A stretch of DNA of 11,444 nt from CAYLZO01 sp964387775 (GTDB taxonomy: Bacteria; Chloroflexota; Anaerolineae; JAAYZQ01): positions 1 through 11,444 of the forward strand of contig CAYLZO010000173.1 in NCBI GenBank assembly GCA_964387775.1. Reading direction: 5' to 3'. The notes under the pieces were generated by a model. The model ran no database searches. It was not told where the DNA came from and saw only the letters and a list, made by a program, of their open reading frames with translations. Made by a program: the position numbers and the translations under genes. Numbering within the stretch: the stretch's first letter is position 1; each line of letters starts with the position of its first letter. This document shows, in pieces, positions 1 through 7,057 of this stretch.

Positions 1-2
1 CG

Positions 3-2822
3 GGCGCCGAGGTCGCCCTGGGCGTCGAGGTCGAGAACCTGACCGGCGAAGCGCTGCAAGACCTGCACCTCTTTCTCCCACTTCCGGGCGAATTCGAGGT
101 CATCTCCCTGCCCCCCGGCGCCGAGCACGCGGCCGGCTGGCTGGACTGGCCGGTGGCGGCCCTGGCCGAGGGCGAGACCGTCAGCGCCCAGGTCCGCCTG
201 CAAAGCCCCTGGACCTACCTCTCGGCCCTGATCCGGGGCGCCTACGTCGCCACCGAGGACGGCCGCTATTACGCCTACGGCCCCCTCGCGCCGCTGACCG
301 TCGAGGGCGGCGCCATCCCCATCGGCACGGCGCGGGCGCTGGAGGGCAAAACTGTCACCGTCGAGGGCATCGCCGTGATGTACACCGACGGCTTTTACGC
401 CGGCAGCACAGGAACAAAGTTCTACCTGGAGGACGAGACGGGCGGCATCCAGGTCTACTGCCCCGGCGGCCTGGGGCTGGTCAACGTCCGCGTCGGCGAC
501 CGGGTGCGCGTCACTGGCGGCGTGGAGGTCTACCGCGGCGCGATGGAGATCGTGCCCGAGACCTATCCCGACGACGTGGCGGTGCTGGAGCCGGGCGCTG
601 CCGAGCCCGAGCCCACGCCCGCCACCCTGACCGAGGCCAGCAGCGACGAGGACCTGCTGGGCCGCCTGGTCGTCGTCGAGGGCACGGCCACGCGCATCGC
701 CGAATACACCTACAGCTACGAGGTGGACCTGATGGACGACGAGGGCGCCCTGCTCCTGGTCTACGTGGACAAGGAAACGGGCGTCACCCCCGAGCCGCTG
801 GACGTCGGCAAGCAGTACCGGGTGACGGGCATCAGCGAGATGTACAACGCGACGTGGGAGCTCCTGCCCCGCTTCCAGTCGGACCTGGCCCGCGTCTACC
901 CGCCCGAGCTGATGCTGGAGGTGGACGCCCCCAACAGCGTCCCACCCGGCGGCACCCTCACCTACACCCTGACCGTCTACAACCACACCGCCGAGCCCCT
1001 GCACGACGTCCATATTGAGGCCGACCCGCCCGTGGCCGACGTCGTCGCCATCGAGGTGCTGGACGGCGGCGAGCTCCTGGGCGAAGAGGGCCTCGCCTGG
1101 AACGTGTCCGAGCTGGCCCCGGGCGGCGGCTCGGCGACGGTGCGCTACCGGGCCACCGTGGCCGACGACGCCCTGGCCGGGGGACAGATCGTGGCCCAAG
1201 GGGCCACCGCCTTTGCCGACGAGTGGCCCGAGCTGGTGGCCGTCGATCCGCTGCGCACCTTTGTCGGCAGCGGCGTGCCCCTCTGGGCCATCCAGGGCGC
1301 GGGCCACACCTCGCCCTACGTCCGCGACCGGGCCACCACCGAGGGCCTGGTCACCGGCGTCTTTCCCGAGCTGGGTGGCTTTTGGATTCAGGAGGTCCCG
1401 GCCGACGGCGATCCCGCCACCTCTGACGGCCTCTTTGTCCTGGCCGAGGAGCTGGCCGTGGCCGTGGCCCTGGGCGACGAGGTCCGCGTGGGGGGCAAGG
1501 TCCGCGAGCTGTCGGGCCAGACCCTGCTGCACGTGGCGAGCGCCGGCGACGTGGTCATCCTCAGCGCGGACAACGAGTTGCCCCTGCCCGTCGAGCTGAA
1601 CCCGCCCCTCGACGAGGGGCTGTCGGCCGACTATTACGAGGCGCTGGAGGGCATGTTGGTCCAGGTCGGCGAGCCGGCGGTGGCCGTGGGGCCGACCAGC
1701 AAGTACGGTGAGACGCCCCTGGTCAAGGCCGACCTGGGCATCGAGCGCGTGATGAAGGGCGACCCGATGGGCAGGGTCATCTATGTCGACGACGGCTCGG
1801 CGGCCACCCACCTCGACGCGAGCAACCTGCCCTTTGCCCTGGCCACCGGTGACACCCTGGCCGGCGTCGTCGGCCCGCTGGCCTACACCTACGAAAACTT
1901 CAAGATCGAGCCCATCACCGAGCCGCGCATCAGCGCGTCGGAGCACACGCTGCCCACACTGGCGCCCGCCGGACCGGACGAGTTCAGCGTCGCCACCTTT
2001 AACGTCGAGAACCTGTTCGACACGGTGGACCCCCATCCGTCCGACCCGCCCATCCCCAGCCGCAGCGCCTACGCCCTGGACCTGGCCAAGACGGCGGCCA
2101 CCATCGAGGCGATGGGCGCGCCGACCCTCGTCGGCTTGCAGGAGGTGGAGAACGTGGACGTGCTGGCCGACCTGGCCGAGGAGCCGGCCCTCCTGGGCTA
2201 CGGCTACGAGCCGGTGCTGGTCGAGGGCACCGACAGCCGGGGCATCGACGTCGCCTGGCTGGTGCGGGGCGACCGGGCGACGCTGGCAGGCGCCGCCGCC
2301 CGCCCCGCGCCCGAGGGGCTGACCAGCCGCCCGCCGTTGCTCATCACCGTCACCGTCCACCTGGCAAGCGGCGACCAGACGGTCTATCTGCTCAACAACC
2401 ACTTCACCTCGATGGCGGGCGGCGAGAAGCCGACCGAGCCGCGCCGCAAGGCCCAGGCCGCCTGGAACGTGACCCTCGTCGAGCGCATCCTGGCCGCCGA
2501 CCCCGAGGCCCACGTCGTCGTCCTGGGTGACCTCAACTCCTTCTACGACTCGCCGCCGCTCGACGTGCTTCGCGCCACCGGTCTGCGCCACGTCTACGAG
2601 TTGGTCGAGCCGGAGCGGCCCTACACCTACATCTACCAGGGTGAGTCGGAGACGCTGGACCACATCCTGGTCACGCCGGGGCTCTACGCGCACCTGGTCC
2701 GGGTCGGCGCCCTGCACGTCAACGCCGACTATCCGCCGCCGCTGCCCGACGACGCGTCGCCGCGCCACGCCTCGGACCACGACCCGCTGCTGGCCGTGTT
2801 CTCGTTCGACTTGGATCACTGA
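3..2822 (+). CDS. ExeM/NucH-type extracellular nuclease (5'-truncated by window edge)
   Basis: This is a secreted or surface nuclease predicted to cleave extracellular DNA or RNA phosphodiester bonds with a divalent metal. The frame is open from the first complete codon at 3, so the true start and any signal peptide lie outside the window. The GTG at 153 is internal. In order I see the end of a DUF11-like beta domain (to about 300), two OB-fold segments (about 342-580 and 651-900), a DUF11-like repeat (about 903-1260), an OB fold with the YhcR/ExeM pattern IQGAGHTSPYV...GGFWIQE...DGDPATSDG (about 1278-1560), another OB-like stretch (about 1580-1930), and an endonuclease/exonuclease/phosphatase domain (about 1980-2815). 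Its catalytic motifs are visible: FNVENLF (1998-2018), LQEVEN with the metal-binding Glu codon at 2142, GDLNSF (2526-2543), and a terminal SDHDP (2772-2786). The protein ends directly after this domain, with no sorting tail or membrane anchor. The family call is firm, but the natural substrate is inferred. Confidence 0.9.
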   Translation, partial: GAEVALGVEVENLTGEALQDLHLFLPLPGEFEVISLPPGAEHAAGWLDWPVAALAEGETVSAQVRLQSPWTYLSALIRGAYVATEDGRYYAYGPLAPLTVEGGAIPIGTARALEGKTVTVEGIAVMYTDGFYAGSTGTKFYLEDETGGIQVYCPGGLGLVNVRVGDRVRVTGGVEVYRGAMEIVPETYPDDVAVLEPGAAEPEPTPATLTEASSDEDLLGRLVVVEGTATRIAEYTYSYEVDLMDDEGALLLVYVDKETGVTPEPLDVGKQYRVTGISEMYNATWELLPRFQSDLARVYPPELMLEVDAPNSVPPGGTLTYTLTVYNHTAEPLHDVHIEADPPVADVVAIEVLDGGELLGEEGLAWNVSELAPGGGSATVRYRATVADDALAGGQIVAQGATAFADEWPELVAVDPLRTFVGSGVPLWAIQGAGHTSPYVRDRATTEGLVTGVFPELGGFWIQEVPADGDPATSDGLFVLAEELAVAVALGDEVRVGGKVRELSGQTLLHVASAGDVVILSADNELPLPVELNPPLDEGLSADYYEALEGMLVQVGEPAVAVGPTSKYGETPLVKADLGIERVMKGDPMGRVIYVDDGSAATHLDASNLPFALATGDTLAGVVGPLAYTYENFKIEPITEPRISASEHTLPTLAPAGPDEFSVATFNVENLFDTVDPHPSDPPIPSRSAYALDLAKTAATIEAMGAPTLVGLQEVENVDVLADLAEEPALLGYGYEPVLVEGTDSRGIDVAWLVRGDRATLAGAAARPAPEGLTSRPPLLITVTVHLASGDQTVYLLNNHFTSMAGGEKPTEPRRKAQAAWNVTLVERILAADPEAHVVVLGDLNSFYDSPPLDVLRATGLRHVYELVEPERPYTYIYQGESETLDHILVTPGLYAHLVRVGALHVNADYPPPLPDDASPRHASDHDPLLAVFSFDLDH

Positions 2823-2890
2823 TGCACTGAAAATCGCTGAAAATCGCTGAGGGTCCTCAGCCAGATCAGTGCCTTCAGTGATTCAGCGAT
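2815..2890. repeat. CTGA/TCAG-rich direct and inverted repeat cluster with hairpin
   Basis: Immediately after the nuclease stop codon the sequence AAATCGCTGA occurs twice in tandem (2831-2840 and 2841-2850), preceded by a related GATGCACTGA. The second copy runs into a hairpin, GCTGAG (2846-2851) pairing with CTCAGC (2856-2861) around a 4-nt loop. A longer inverted match, ATCGCTGAA (2833-2841) with TTCAGCGAT (2882-2890), and CACTGAA (2825-2831) with TTCAGTG (2874-2880), can enclose it. There is no following T-run, so it is not a classical intrinsic terminator. It could still mark the transcript end or be a small decayed repeat element. Confidence 0.6.
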
Positions 2891-2931
2891 CCGGTACTGA
2901 GCAATAAAGAACCAAGGACGAGGATGAGTCT

Positions 2932-3339
2932 ATGAACAATGGCACACCCTTTGCCCGACTGGCCCACCTGGGCGAGCAACTGGCGGCGACGAGCAAGCGC
3001 ACCGAGTTGGCCGCCCGTGACGAGGCCAGCGGCGAATTCCGCGGGGTGGGCAAGACCTTCAAGGGGTTGACCGACGCCGAGTTCGAGGAGATGACCCAGC
3101 GGCTGCTCGCCCTGGAGCGGGACCGCGAGCGGAAGGTGGTGTTTGTCCAGCCGAGCGTCGTCGTCGAGGTGCTCTTTAACGAGGTGCAGGAGAGCAATCG
3201 TTACGAGTCGGGCCTGGCCCTGCGCTTTGCGCGCATCACGCGCTTGCGCGACGACAAACAGGCGGCCGAGGCCGACACGCTGCAAACGCTGCAGCGGCTC
3301 TACGAGGCGCAGTTCGAGTACAAGGGCAAGCCATCGTGA
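2932..3339 (+). pseudogene. ATP-dependent DNA ligase remnant with in-frame internal deletion
   Basis: The 135-residue product resembles an ATP-dependent DNA ligase from which the middle has been removed. Residues 7-26 (FARLAHLGEQLAATSKRTEL) look like the extreme N-terminus of these ligases. Residues 28-135 look like the C-terminal OB-fold, with ARDEASGEF, VGKTFKGLTDAEFEEM (39-54), the VVVEV strand (76-80) and motif VI, R98-K109 (RFARITRLRDDK). Bacterial ligases of this type usually exceed 500 residues, so the DNA-binding domain and the nucleotidyltransferase core with the adenylated Lys (KxDG) are missing. The join falls near codons 25-28 (about 3004-3015) with the reading frame kept. The ATG has a GAGGA ribosome site (2920-2924) seven bases upstream, so the short protein may still be made, but it cannot ligate DNA. 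The C-terminal assignment is fairly sure. The N-terminal match and the deletion interpretation rest on recalled family patterns. Confidence 0.7.
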
Positions 3340-3356
3340 CCTGGGTCGGTCCGTGA

Positions 3357-3488
3357 TTGGCGTGGGCTCAGCCGTGGCAGCACATGTACGAGGCCCACTG
3401 CGACGGGCTGCGCGACTGGTACTTGGCCAAATCGGGGCAGGCGCAGCCGAGCGGCATGTTCGTCGGAGACGCGTTCGGGGCTCGTAGC
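3357..3488 (+). pseudogene. Unassigned protein-coding fragment
   Basis: This stretch follows the ligase remnant. The frame beginning near 3357, with an ATG at 3384, reads as protein-like sequence (HMYEAHCDGLRDWYLAKSG, then PSGMFVGDAFG) with GC-rich third codon positions. It then runs into AT-richer DNA from about 3490, where the translation turns unnatural. There is no ribosome site before the ATG. I do not recognise the family. It is most simply a leftover piece of a gene, possibly created by the same rearrangement that shortened the ligase. Confidence 0.3.
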
Positions 3489-3614
3489 CGGTCAAAGAGC
3501 CTGCTGACTATTGTTTTTAGGTATCTCCAACTCGTTTTCATCGCGTTTGCCTCCATCCTTCCACCCTTTCGACGCCTTGAACCCGGCGATCCTTACGTCA
3601 CGATCTATGCCCAC

Positions 3615-3643
3615 TTGCTCGATCGAGATCGATGTGCTACAAT
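3615..3643 (+). promoter_or_regulatory. Predicted sigma70-type promoter
   Basis: TTGCTC (3615-3620) and TACAAT (3638-3643) are separated by exactly 17 bases, close to the vegetative sigma70 consensus. The stretch about 3490-3650 is visibly less GC-rich than its surroundings, as expected of an intergenic region. The spacer contains a GATC-rich palindromic run around TCGATCGA. Transcription would start near 3650 and read into the short frame ending at 3881. Confidence 0.45.
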
Positions 3644-3680
3644 GGCCCCATTCCAGCCCCGGCTCCGGGTGCGGAGTTTG

Positions 3681-3881
3681 GTGCTCCAAGGGTTGGAGGA
3701 TTACGAGCGATACGGCCAGAGCTTTTACCGGCTTGCGGCCCGCGACGCGGAAGCCCACCTCCAAGACCTCGACCAGGTGCTGGCTACCCTGTCCGAGCAC
3801 TTTATCCTGGCCGAAAAGCCACTGGCCTTCCTGTCCGATCGCTACCTCTCGCTGCACAAGCACCGGCTCTTTGAGCTGTAG
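3681..3881 (+). CDS. Short helical protein of unknown function or C-terminal fragment
   Basis: I do not recognise this gene. The frame that ends at the TAG at 3879-3881 reads as convincing protein, YERYGQSFYRLAARDAEAHL then LSEHFILAEKPLAFLSDRYL, which is amphipathic, helix-prone and ends naturally in HRLFEL. The frame is open further upstream to 3357, but that part crosses an AT-rich, promoter-like stretch and looks non-coding. Possible starts are GTG at 3681 (66 residues, with GGAG at 3673-3676 only 4 bases before it), GTG at 3669, and ATG at 3642, which overlaps the predicted -10 box. I favour 3681, weakly. It meets the minus-strand MFS gene tail to tail with a 10-base gap. It may be a genuine small protein or the surviving C-terminus of a larger helical protein deleted together with the ligase core. 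Confidence 0.4.
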   Translation: MLQGLEDYERYGQSFYRLAARDAEAHLQDLDQVLATLSEHFILAEKPLAFLSDRYLSLHKHRLFEL

Positions 3882-3891
3882 CCGCGCTGGC

Positions 3892-5169
3892 TCAGTTGGC
3901 GACTGCCGGTCCTGTGCCCGGCTCGCGGCGTGGTTCGGGGACGTCCTGCCGCAGCAGGGCGAGGGAAAAGAGCAAGGCCAGCACGACGAGGCCGCCGCCG
4001 ACCCAAAACACGGCCTGGGGGCTGATTTCCTCAAAGGCGTAGCCGGACCAGACCGGGCCAAAGATCAGGGCCAGGCTCCGGGCCGATTGGTAGAAGCCGA
4101 GCAGTTGGCCCCGTTGTGTGCCAAAGCGCGTCACCAGCGATTGCAGGCTGGGTTCGCTCACCCCCCGCCCGAAGGCAAAGGGCGCAAAGAGCAGCGTGGT
4201 CACGATGGCGTTCTCGGCCACGGCCACCCCAAACGTGGCGACCACCAGCGCCACCTGCCCCACCGTCAGCAGCCAGCGCTCGCCGAGGCGCGTCACCAGC
4301 GGCTTGAGGATCGCTACCTGGGTGAGGACCTGCATGATCCCGTTGAAGGTCAGCATCAGGCCGATGTAGAACTGCACCCGCTCCGGATTGGGCAGGTCGG
4401 GGAAGAGCACGCGGTCGGCAAAGAGGGCAAAGGTGGCGGGCAGGGCCGAAAAGGCCAGCGAGCCGATAAAGGCGATGGCCAGGATGATACCCAGGGCGCG
4501 ATGGCCCAGGAGCACGCGCAACGACTCGCCCGAGCCCTCCTCCTCCGTCTCGGTCGTGCGCGCTTCCGGCGGGAGCGATTCCTCCAGGGTGAAGGTCGTC
4601 AGGAGTAGGGTCCCGGTGGTGATGATCGCCGCCCCGATAAAGGGTGCCACCGGACCATAATTGGCCAAAAAGCCGCCAAAGGCGGGGCCAAAGATAAAAC
4701 CCGCACCAAAGGCGGCTTGCAAGAAGCCCAGCCCCTGGGCGCGCTGCTCGTCGGTGGTCACGTCGCTGACGTAGGCCTGGGCCGTGGTGATGTTGCCCCC
4801 CGTAAAACCGTCCAGCGTGCGGGCCACGTAGAGCATGACCATGCCGCCCGTCATCGACAGGGCCAGGTCCAGACCGTCGATCCAGGTGCCCAGGGGCCGG
4901 GCAAAGATAAAGAGCACAAAGGCTACGACTGTGCCCGCCTGGCTGATAATGAGCACCGGGCGGCGGCCGTAGCGGTCGGAGAGGCGGCCCAGCACAGGCG
5001 CGGCCACGAACTGGGCGCCGAAAAAGGCCGTGGACAGGAGCGTGATCTGCAAGATGGTCCCCTGAAACTGGCCCTCGGCAAAGAGGGGCAAGATCGGCAG
5101 GATGACGCCTGCGCCCAGGATATTGGTAAAGATGATGAGCACGATGGGAAAGAGTCGTTTGGTATCCAT
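3892..5169 (-). CDS. MFS transporter, TetA/DHA1-like drug efflux type
   Basis: This is a 425-residue inner-membrane protein of the major facilitator superfamily, probably a proton-driven exporter of small hydrophobic compounds. The length and a hydrophobic pattern in two halves of about six helices fit the DHA1 group. The first loop carries motif A, GRLSDRYGRRP (residues 61-71). The helix 4-5 region has RTLDGFTGGNITTAQAYVSD, the usual TetA-like pattern. A charged linker rich in Glu (after about residue 200, TTETEEEGSGES) separates the halves. The ATG (5167-5169) is preceded by GAGGAG (complement of 5175-5180) at five-base spacing, which fixes the start. The C-terminus ends in a Pro/Arg-rich tail. 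It is transcribed divergently from the metal transporter and convergently with the small frame ending at 3881. The substrate cannot be read from sequence, and tetracycline specificity should not be assumed. Confidence 0.88.
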   Translation of the reverse strand: MDTKRLFPIVLIIFTNILGAGVILPILPLFAEGQFQGTILQITLLSTAFFGAQFVAAPVLGRLSDRYGRRPVLIISQAGTVVAFVLFIFARPLGTWIDGLDLALSMTGGMVMLYVARTLDGFTGGNITTAQAYVSDVTTDEQRAQGLGFLQAAFGAGFIFGPAFGGFLANYGPVAPFIGAAIITTGTLLLTTFTLEESLPPEARTTETEEEGSGESLRVLLGHRALGIILAIAFIGSLAFSALPATFALFADRVLFPDLPNPERVQFYIGLMLTFNGIMQVLTQVAILKPLVTRLGERWLLTVGQVALVVATFGVAVAENAIVTTLLFAPFAFGRGVSEPSLQSLVTRFGTQRGQLLGFYQSARSLALIFGPVWSGYAFEEISPQAVFWVGGGLVVLALLFSLALLRQDVPEPRREPGTGPAVAN

Positions 5170-5317
5170 GAATTCTCCTCTGACCTACTCTACCACAAAA
5201 GTCCGAAACTCACCAGGCAGACTTGGCAAATCGAAAGAGCTATGGTAACATGCTCTTACGGCAAAGCCCATTTACCCAGACAGGCCACGACAGAACAGAT
5301 GGGAGGGGACCGGAGTT
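5170..5317 (+). promoter_or_regulatory. Divergent intergenic region with predicted promoter for the CDF gene
   Basis: This 148-base gap separates the minus-strand MFS gene from the plus-strand metal transporter and is less GC-rich than the genes. TTGGCA (5223-5228) lies 17 bases before TAACAT (5246-5251), giving a plausible sigma70-type promoter for the plus strand with a start near 5258. GGAGGGG (5302-5308), nine bases before the ATG at 5318, is the likely ribosome site. I see no clear operator palindrome, so co-regulation of the two transporters is not supported by the sequence. Confidence 0.5.
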
Positions 5318-6259
5318 ATGGCAGGTGCATCGGACCGGCCGATCACGATTTACGGCGCCATCGGCGCCAACTTTGTTATTGCCGTCGCCAAGTTTGTGGC
5401 GGGAGGGGCCACGGGCAGCTCGGCCATGCTCTCCGAGGGCATCCACTCGTTGGTTGACACCGGCAACCAGTCGTTGCTCCTCCTCGGTCTGCGCCAGAGC
5501 AAGAAACCGGCCGACGAGGGCCACCCTTTTGGTCACGGCAAGGAGCTCTACTTCTGGAGCCTCATCGTGGCCATCATCCTCTTTGGCGCCGGGGGCGGCA
5601 TGTCCCTCTACGAGGGCATCACCCACCTCCAACACCCCGTAGTCATCGAGGATCCTACCTGGAATTACGTCGTGCTGGCCATCGGCCTCGTGGTCGAGGG
5701 GGCCGCCTGGTACCTCGCCTGGCGCGCCCTGCAGGAACGGCGGGGCAAGGACGAAAGCGTGTGGCGGGCTTTGCGCGAGAGCAAGGACCCCGCCGTATTT
5801 GTCGTCCTGGGCGAGGACACGGCGGCCATGCTGGGGTTGATCATCGCCTTCCTGGGCGTCTACCTGGGACACCGTTTCGACAATCCCCTTTTTGACGCCG
5901 CGGCCTCTATCGTCATCGGCTTGGTCCTGATCCTGGTCGCCATCTTTTTGGCCTACGAGAGCAAGGGGTTACTGGTCGGCGAGCGTGCCGACACCGACGT
6001 CGTCCGCCGCCTGCGGAGCCTGACCGAAGCGGACCCGGCCATCCGCCAGGTCCGGCGCCTGCTGACCATGCACCTGGCCCCGGATCAGATCCTCCTCAAC
6101 CTCGACGTCGAGTTCGAGCCCACCCTCTCTGCCCAGGAGGTCGCCCGGGCCGTCGACCGCCTGGAGGCCACCATCCGCCAGCAACAGCCCGAGGTCCGGC
6201 ACATCTTTGTCGAAGCCGAGGCGATCAAGGGCTTTGGCGGCAAGCCACCTGTGAATTAG
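5318..6259 (+). CDS. Cation diffusion facilitator (CDF) metal transporter
   Basis: This is a 313-residue inner-membrane antiporter expected to export Zn2+ or a similar divalent metal in exchange for protons. Six hydrophobic segments are apparent (about 12-30, 36-58, 79-97, 115-136, 160-183, 192-213), followed by a soluble domain from about 220 that begins after the typical YESKGLLVGE linker. The TM2 metal site is clear: SEGIHSLVDTGNQ gives H43-x3-D47. The HPFGHGKELYFW loop (69-80) is family-typical. At TM5 the usual HxxxD is not present; the aligned stretch is VVLGEDTAAML, with D167 kept and E166 next to it. I recall a similar EDTA(A/G) pattern in the SLC30A9-like branch. The C-terminal domain has the ferredoxin-like layout of CDF cytosolic domains. 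The ATG follows GGAGGGG at 5302-5308. The family is certain, the metal unknown. Confidence 0.92.
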   Translation: MAGASDRPITIYGAIGANFVIAVAKFVAGGATGSSAMLSEGIHSLVDTGNQSLLLLGLRQSKKPADEGHPFGHGKELYFWSLIVAIILFGAGGGMSLYEGITHLQHPVVIEDPTWNYVVLAIGLVVEGAAWYLAWRALQERRGKDESVWRALRESKDPAVFVVLGEDTAAMLGLIIAFLGVYLGHRFDNPLFDAAASIVIGLVLILVAIFLAYESKGLLVGERADTDVVRRLRSLTEADPAIRQVRRLLTMHLAPDQILLNLDVEFEPTLSAQEVARAVDRLEATIRQQQPEVRHIFVEAEAIKGFGGKPPVN

Positions 6260-6273
6260 CGCAGAGGTAGGCA

Positions 6274-6408
6274 TTCCCCCTCCCCCTTGGGGGGGAGGGC
6301 AGGGGTGGGGGGGAGGCGATGCCCAAGAATCTGCTTGCTTTGATTCAAGACCGCTTCTATCACCGAACTTTCCCCCTCCCCCAGCCCCTCCCCCGAGGGA
6401 GGGGGGAA
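6274..6408. repeat. REPIN-like doublet of inverted G/C-tract palindromic repeats
   Basis: Two similar repeats of about 40 bases face each other. The left copy (6274-6317) starts TTCCCCCTCCCCC and forms a 9-bp perfect hairpin, 6278-6286 with 6291-6299, loop TTGG. The right copy (6369-6408), read on the minus strand, starts TTCCCCCCTCCCTC. It forms an 8-bp hairpin, 6385-6392 with 6397-6404, loop CCGA. On the left, a G-rich tail (AGGGCAGGGGTGGGGGGG) follows the hairpin; the right copy has the equivalent tail when reversed. The roughly 50 bases between them are ordinary sequence. This inverted pairing is the layout of REP doublets. Each stem could also attenuate transcription between the CDF and nitroreductase genes, though no T-run follows. 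Confidence 0.65.
6335..6363 (+). promoter_or_regulatory. Weak candidate promoter for the nitroreductase gene
   Basis: TTGCTT (6335-6340) and TATCAC (6358-6363) are spaced by 17 bases in the AT-richer centre between the two inverted repeats. The match to sigma70 boxes is modest (3/6 and 4/6). If used, the transcript leader would contain the right-hand G/C hairpin before the ribosome site. Confidence 0.25.
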
Positions 6409-6434
6409 TACTCAGGAGCGAAGGAGGGACATCC

Positions 6435-7004
6435 ATGCTCAAAGATCTGATCGTCACCAATCGCAGCTATCGACGCTTTTACGAGGACGAGGCCGTGTCC
6501 CGCGAGACCCTGCGAGAGCTGCTCGACCTGGCCCGGCTCTCGGCCTCGGGCGCGAACCGCCAGCCGCTCAAGTATATTCTCTCGGCCGACCCCGCACGAA
6601 ACGCCGCCATCTTCCCTCACCTGGGCTGGGCCGGCTATCTCAAAGACTGGCCCGGCCCGGCCGAGGGCGAGCGCCCGGCCGCCTACGTGGTCGTCCTGGG
6701 CGACACCGCGATCAGCCGCTCCTTCGGCGTGGACCACGGCATCGCCGCCCAGAGCATCCTGCTGGGCGCGACGGAGCGGGGGCTGGGCGGCTGCATCATC
6801 GCCTCCATCCAGCGCGAGGCCCTGCGCGAGGCGCTGACCATCGATCCCCGCTACGAGATCCTGCTGGTCCTGGCCCTGGGCAAGCCCCAAGAGACCGTCG
6901 TCGTCGAGCCGGTCGGGCCGGAGGGCGACATCAAGTACTGGCGCGACACGGACGGCGTGCACCACGTGCCCAAGCGCGCCCTCGACGACCTCATCCTCGG
7001 CTAG
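6435..7004 (+). CDS. Nitroreductase-family FMN oxidoreductase
   Basis: This 189-residue cytoplasmic flavoprotein of the nitroreductase fold is expected to bind FMN and use NAD(P)H. The N-terminus carries the phosphate-binding RSYRRF (residues 10-15). SASGANRQPLKY (36-47) is the conserved Ser/Asn/Gln-containing flavin segment. GLGGCIIAS (around 118-124) is the family's Gly-rich strand near the isoalloxazine ring. The length matches the small single-domain members. AAGGAGGG (6421-6428), six bases before the ATG, is an almost ideal ribosome site and fixes the start. It is the first gene of a plus-strand run and is separated from the next by a repeat-bearing gap of 96 bases. Members of this fold reduce nitroaromatics or quinones or remove halogens, and no residue seen here selects among these. 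Confidence 0.88.
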   Translation: MLKDLIVTNRSYRRFYEDEAVSRETLRELLDLARLSASGANRQPLKYILSADPARNAAIFPHLGWAGYLKDWPGPAEGERPAAYVVVLGDTAISRSFGVDHGIAAQSILLGATERGLGGCIIASIQREALREALTIDPRYEILLVLALGKPQETVVVEPVGPEGDIKYWRDTDGVHHVPKRALDDLILG

Positions 7005-7020
7005 CCCTTGGTCAAGGAAA

Positions 7021-7057
7021 AATGACACGCCTGTCATTGCGAGCGCAGCGAAGCAAT
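7021..7057. repeat. CATTGCGAG-type intergenic repeat overlapping a hairpin
   Basis: TGTCATTGCGAGCGCAGCGA (7032-7051), followed by AGCAATCCC, matches a short intergenic palindromic repeat that I recall from many bacterial genomes (a GTCATTGCGAG...GAAGCAATC pattern). Its ends pair, ATTGC (7036-7040) with GCAAT (7053-7057). Its left edge also forms a perfect 7-bp hairpin, AATGACA (7021-7027) with TGTCATT (7032-7038), loop CGCC. Read on the minus strand this second hairpin is followed by TTT, so it could end minus-strand transcription. On the plus strand there is no T-run. The two foldings are mutually exclusive. Confidence 0.6.

Noticed and set aside
2924..2935. A three-codon frame, ATG AGT CTA TGA, overlapping the ligase-remnant start
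   Set aside because: The purine-rich site lies too close upstream for it, and such tiny frames occur by chance. No regulatory role can be argued.
3872..3894. TGAGC/GCTCA inverted repeat between the two convergent genes as a terminator
   Set aside because: The stem is only five base pairs with a 13-base loop and no T-run on either strand.
3511..4608. A 365-codon open frame on the plus strand
   Set aside because: It runs mostly antisense through the MFS gene at 3892-5169, has biased His/Gln/Lys-rich low-complexity sequence and shows no domain.
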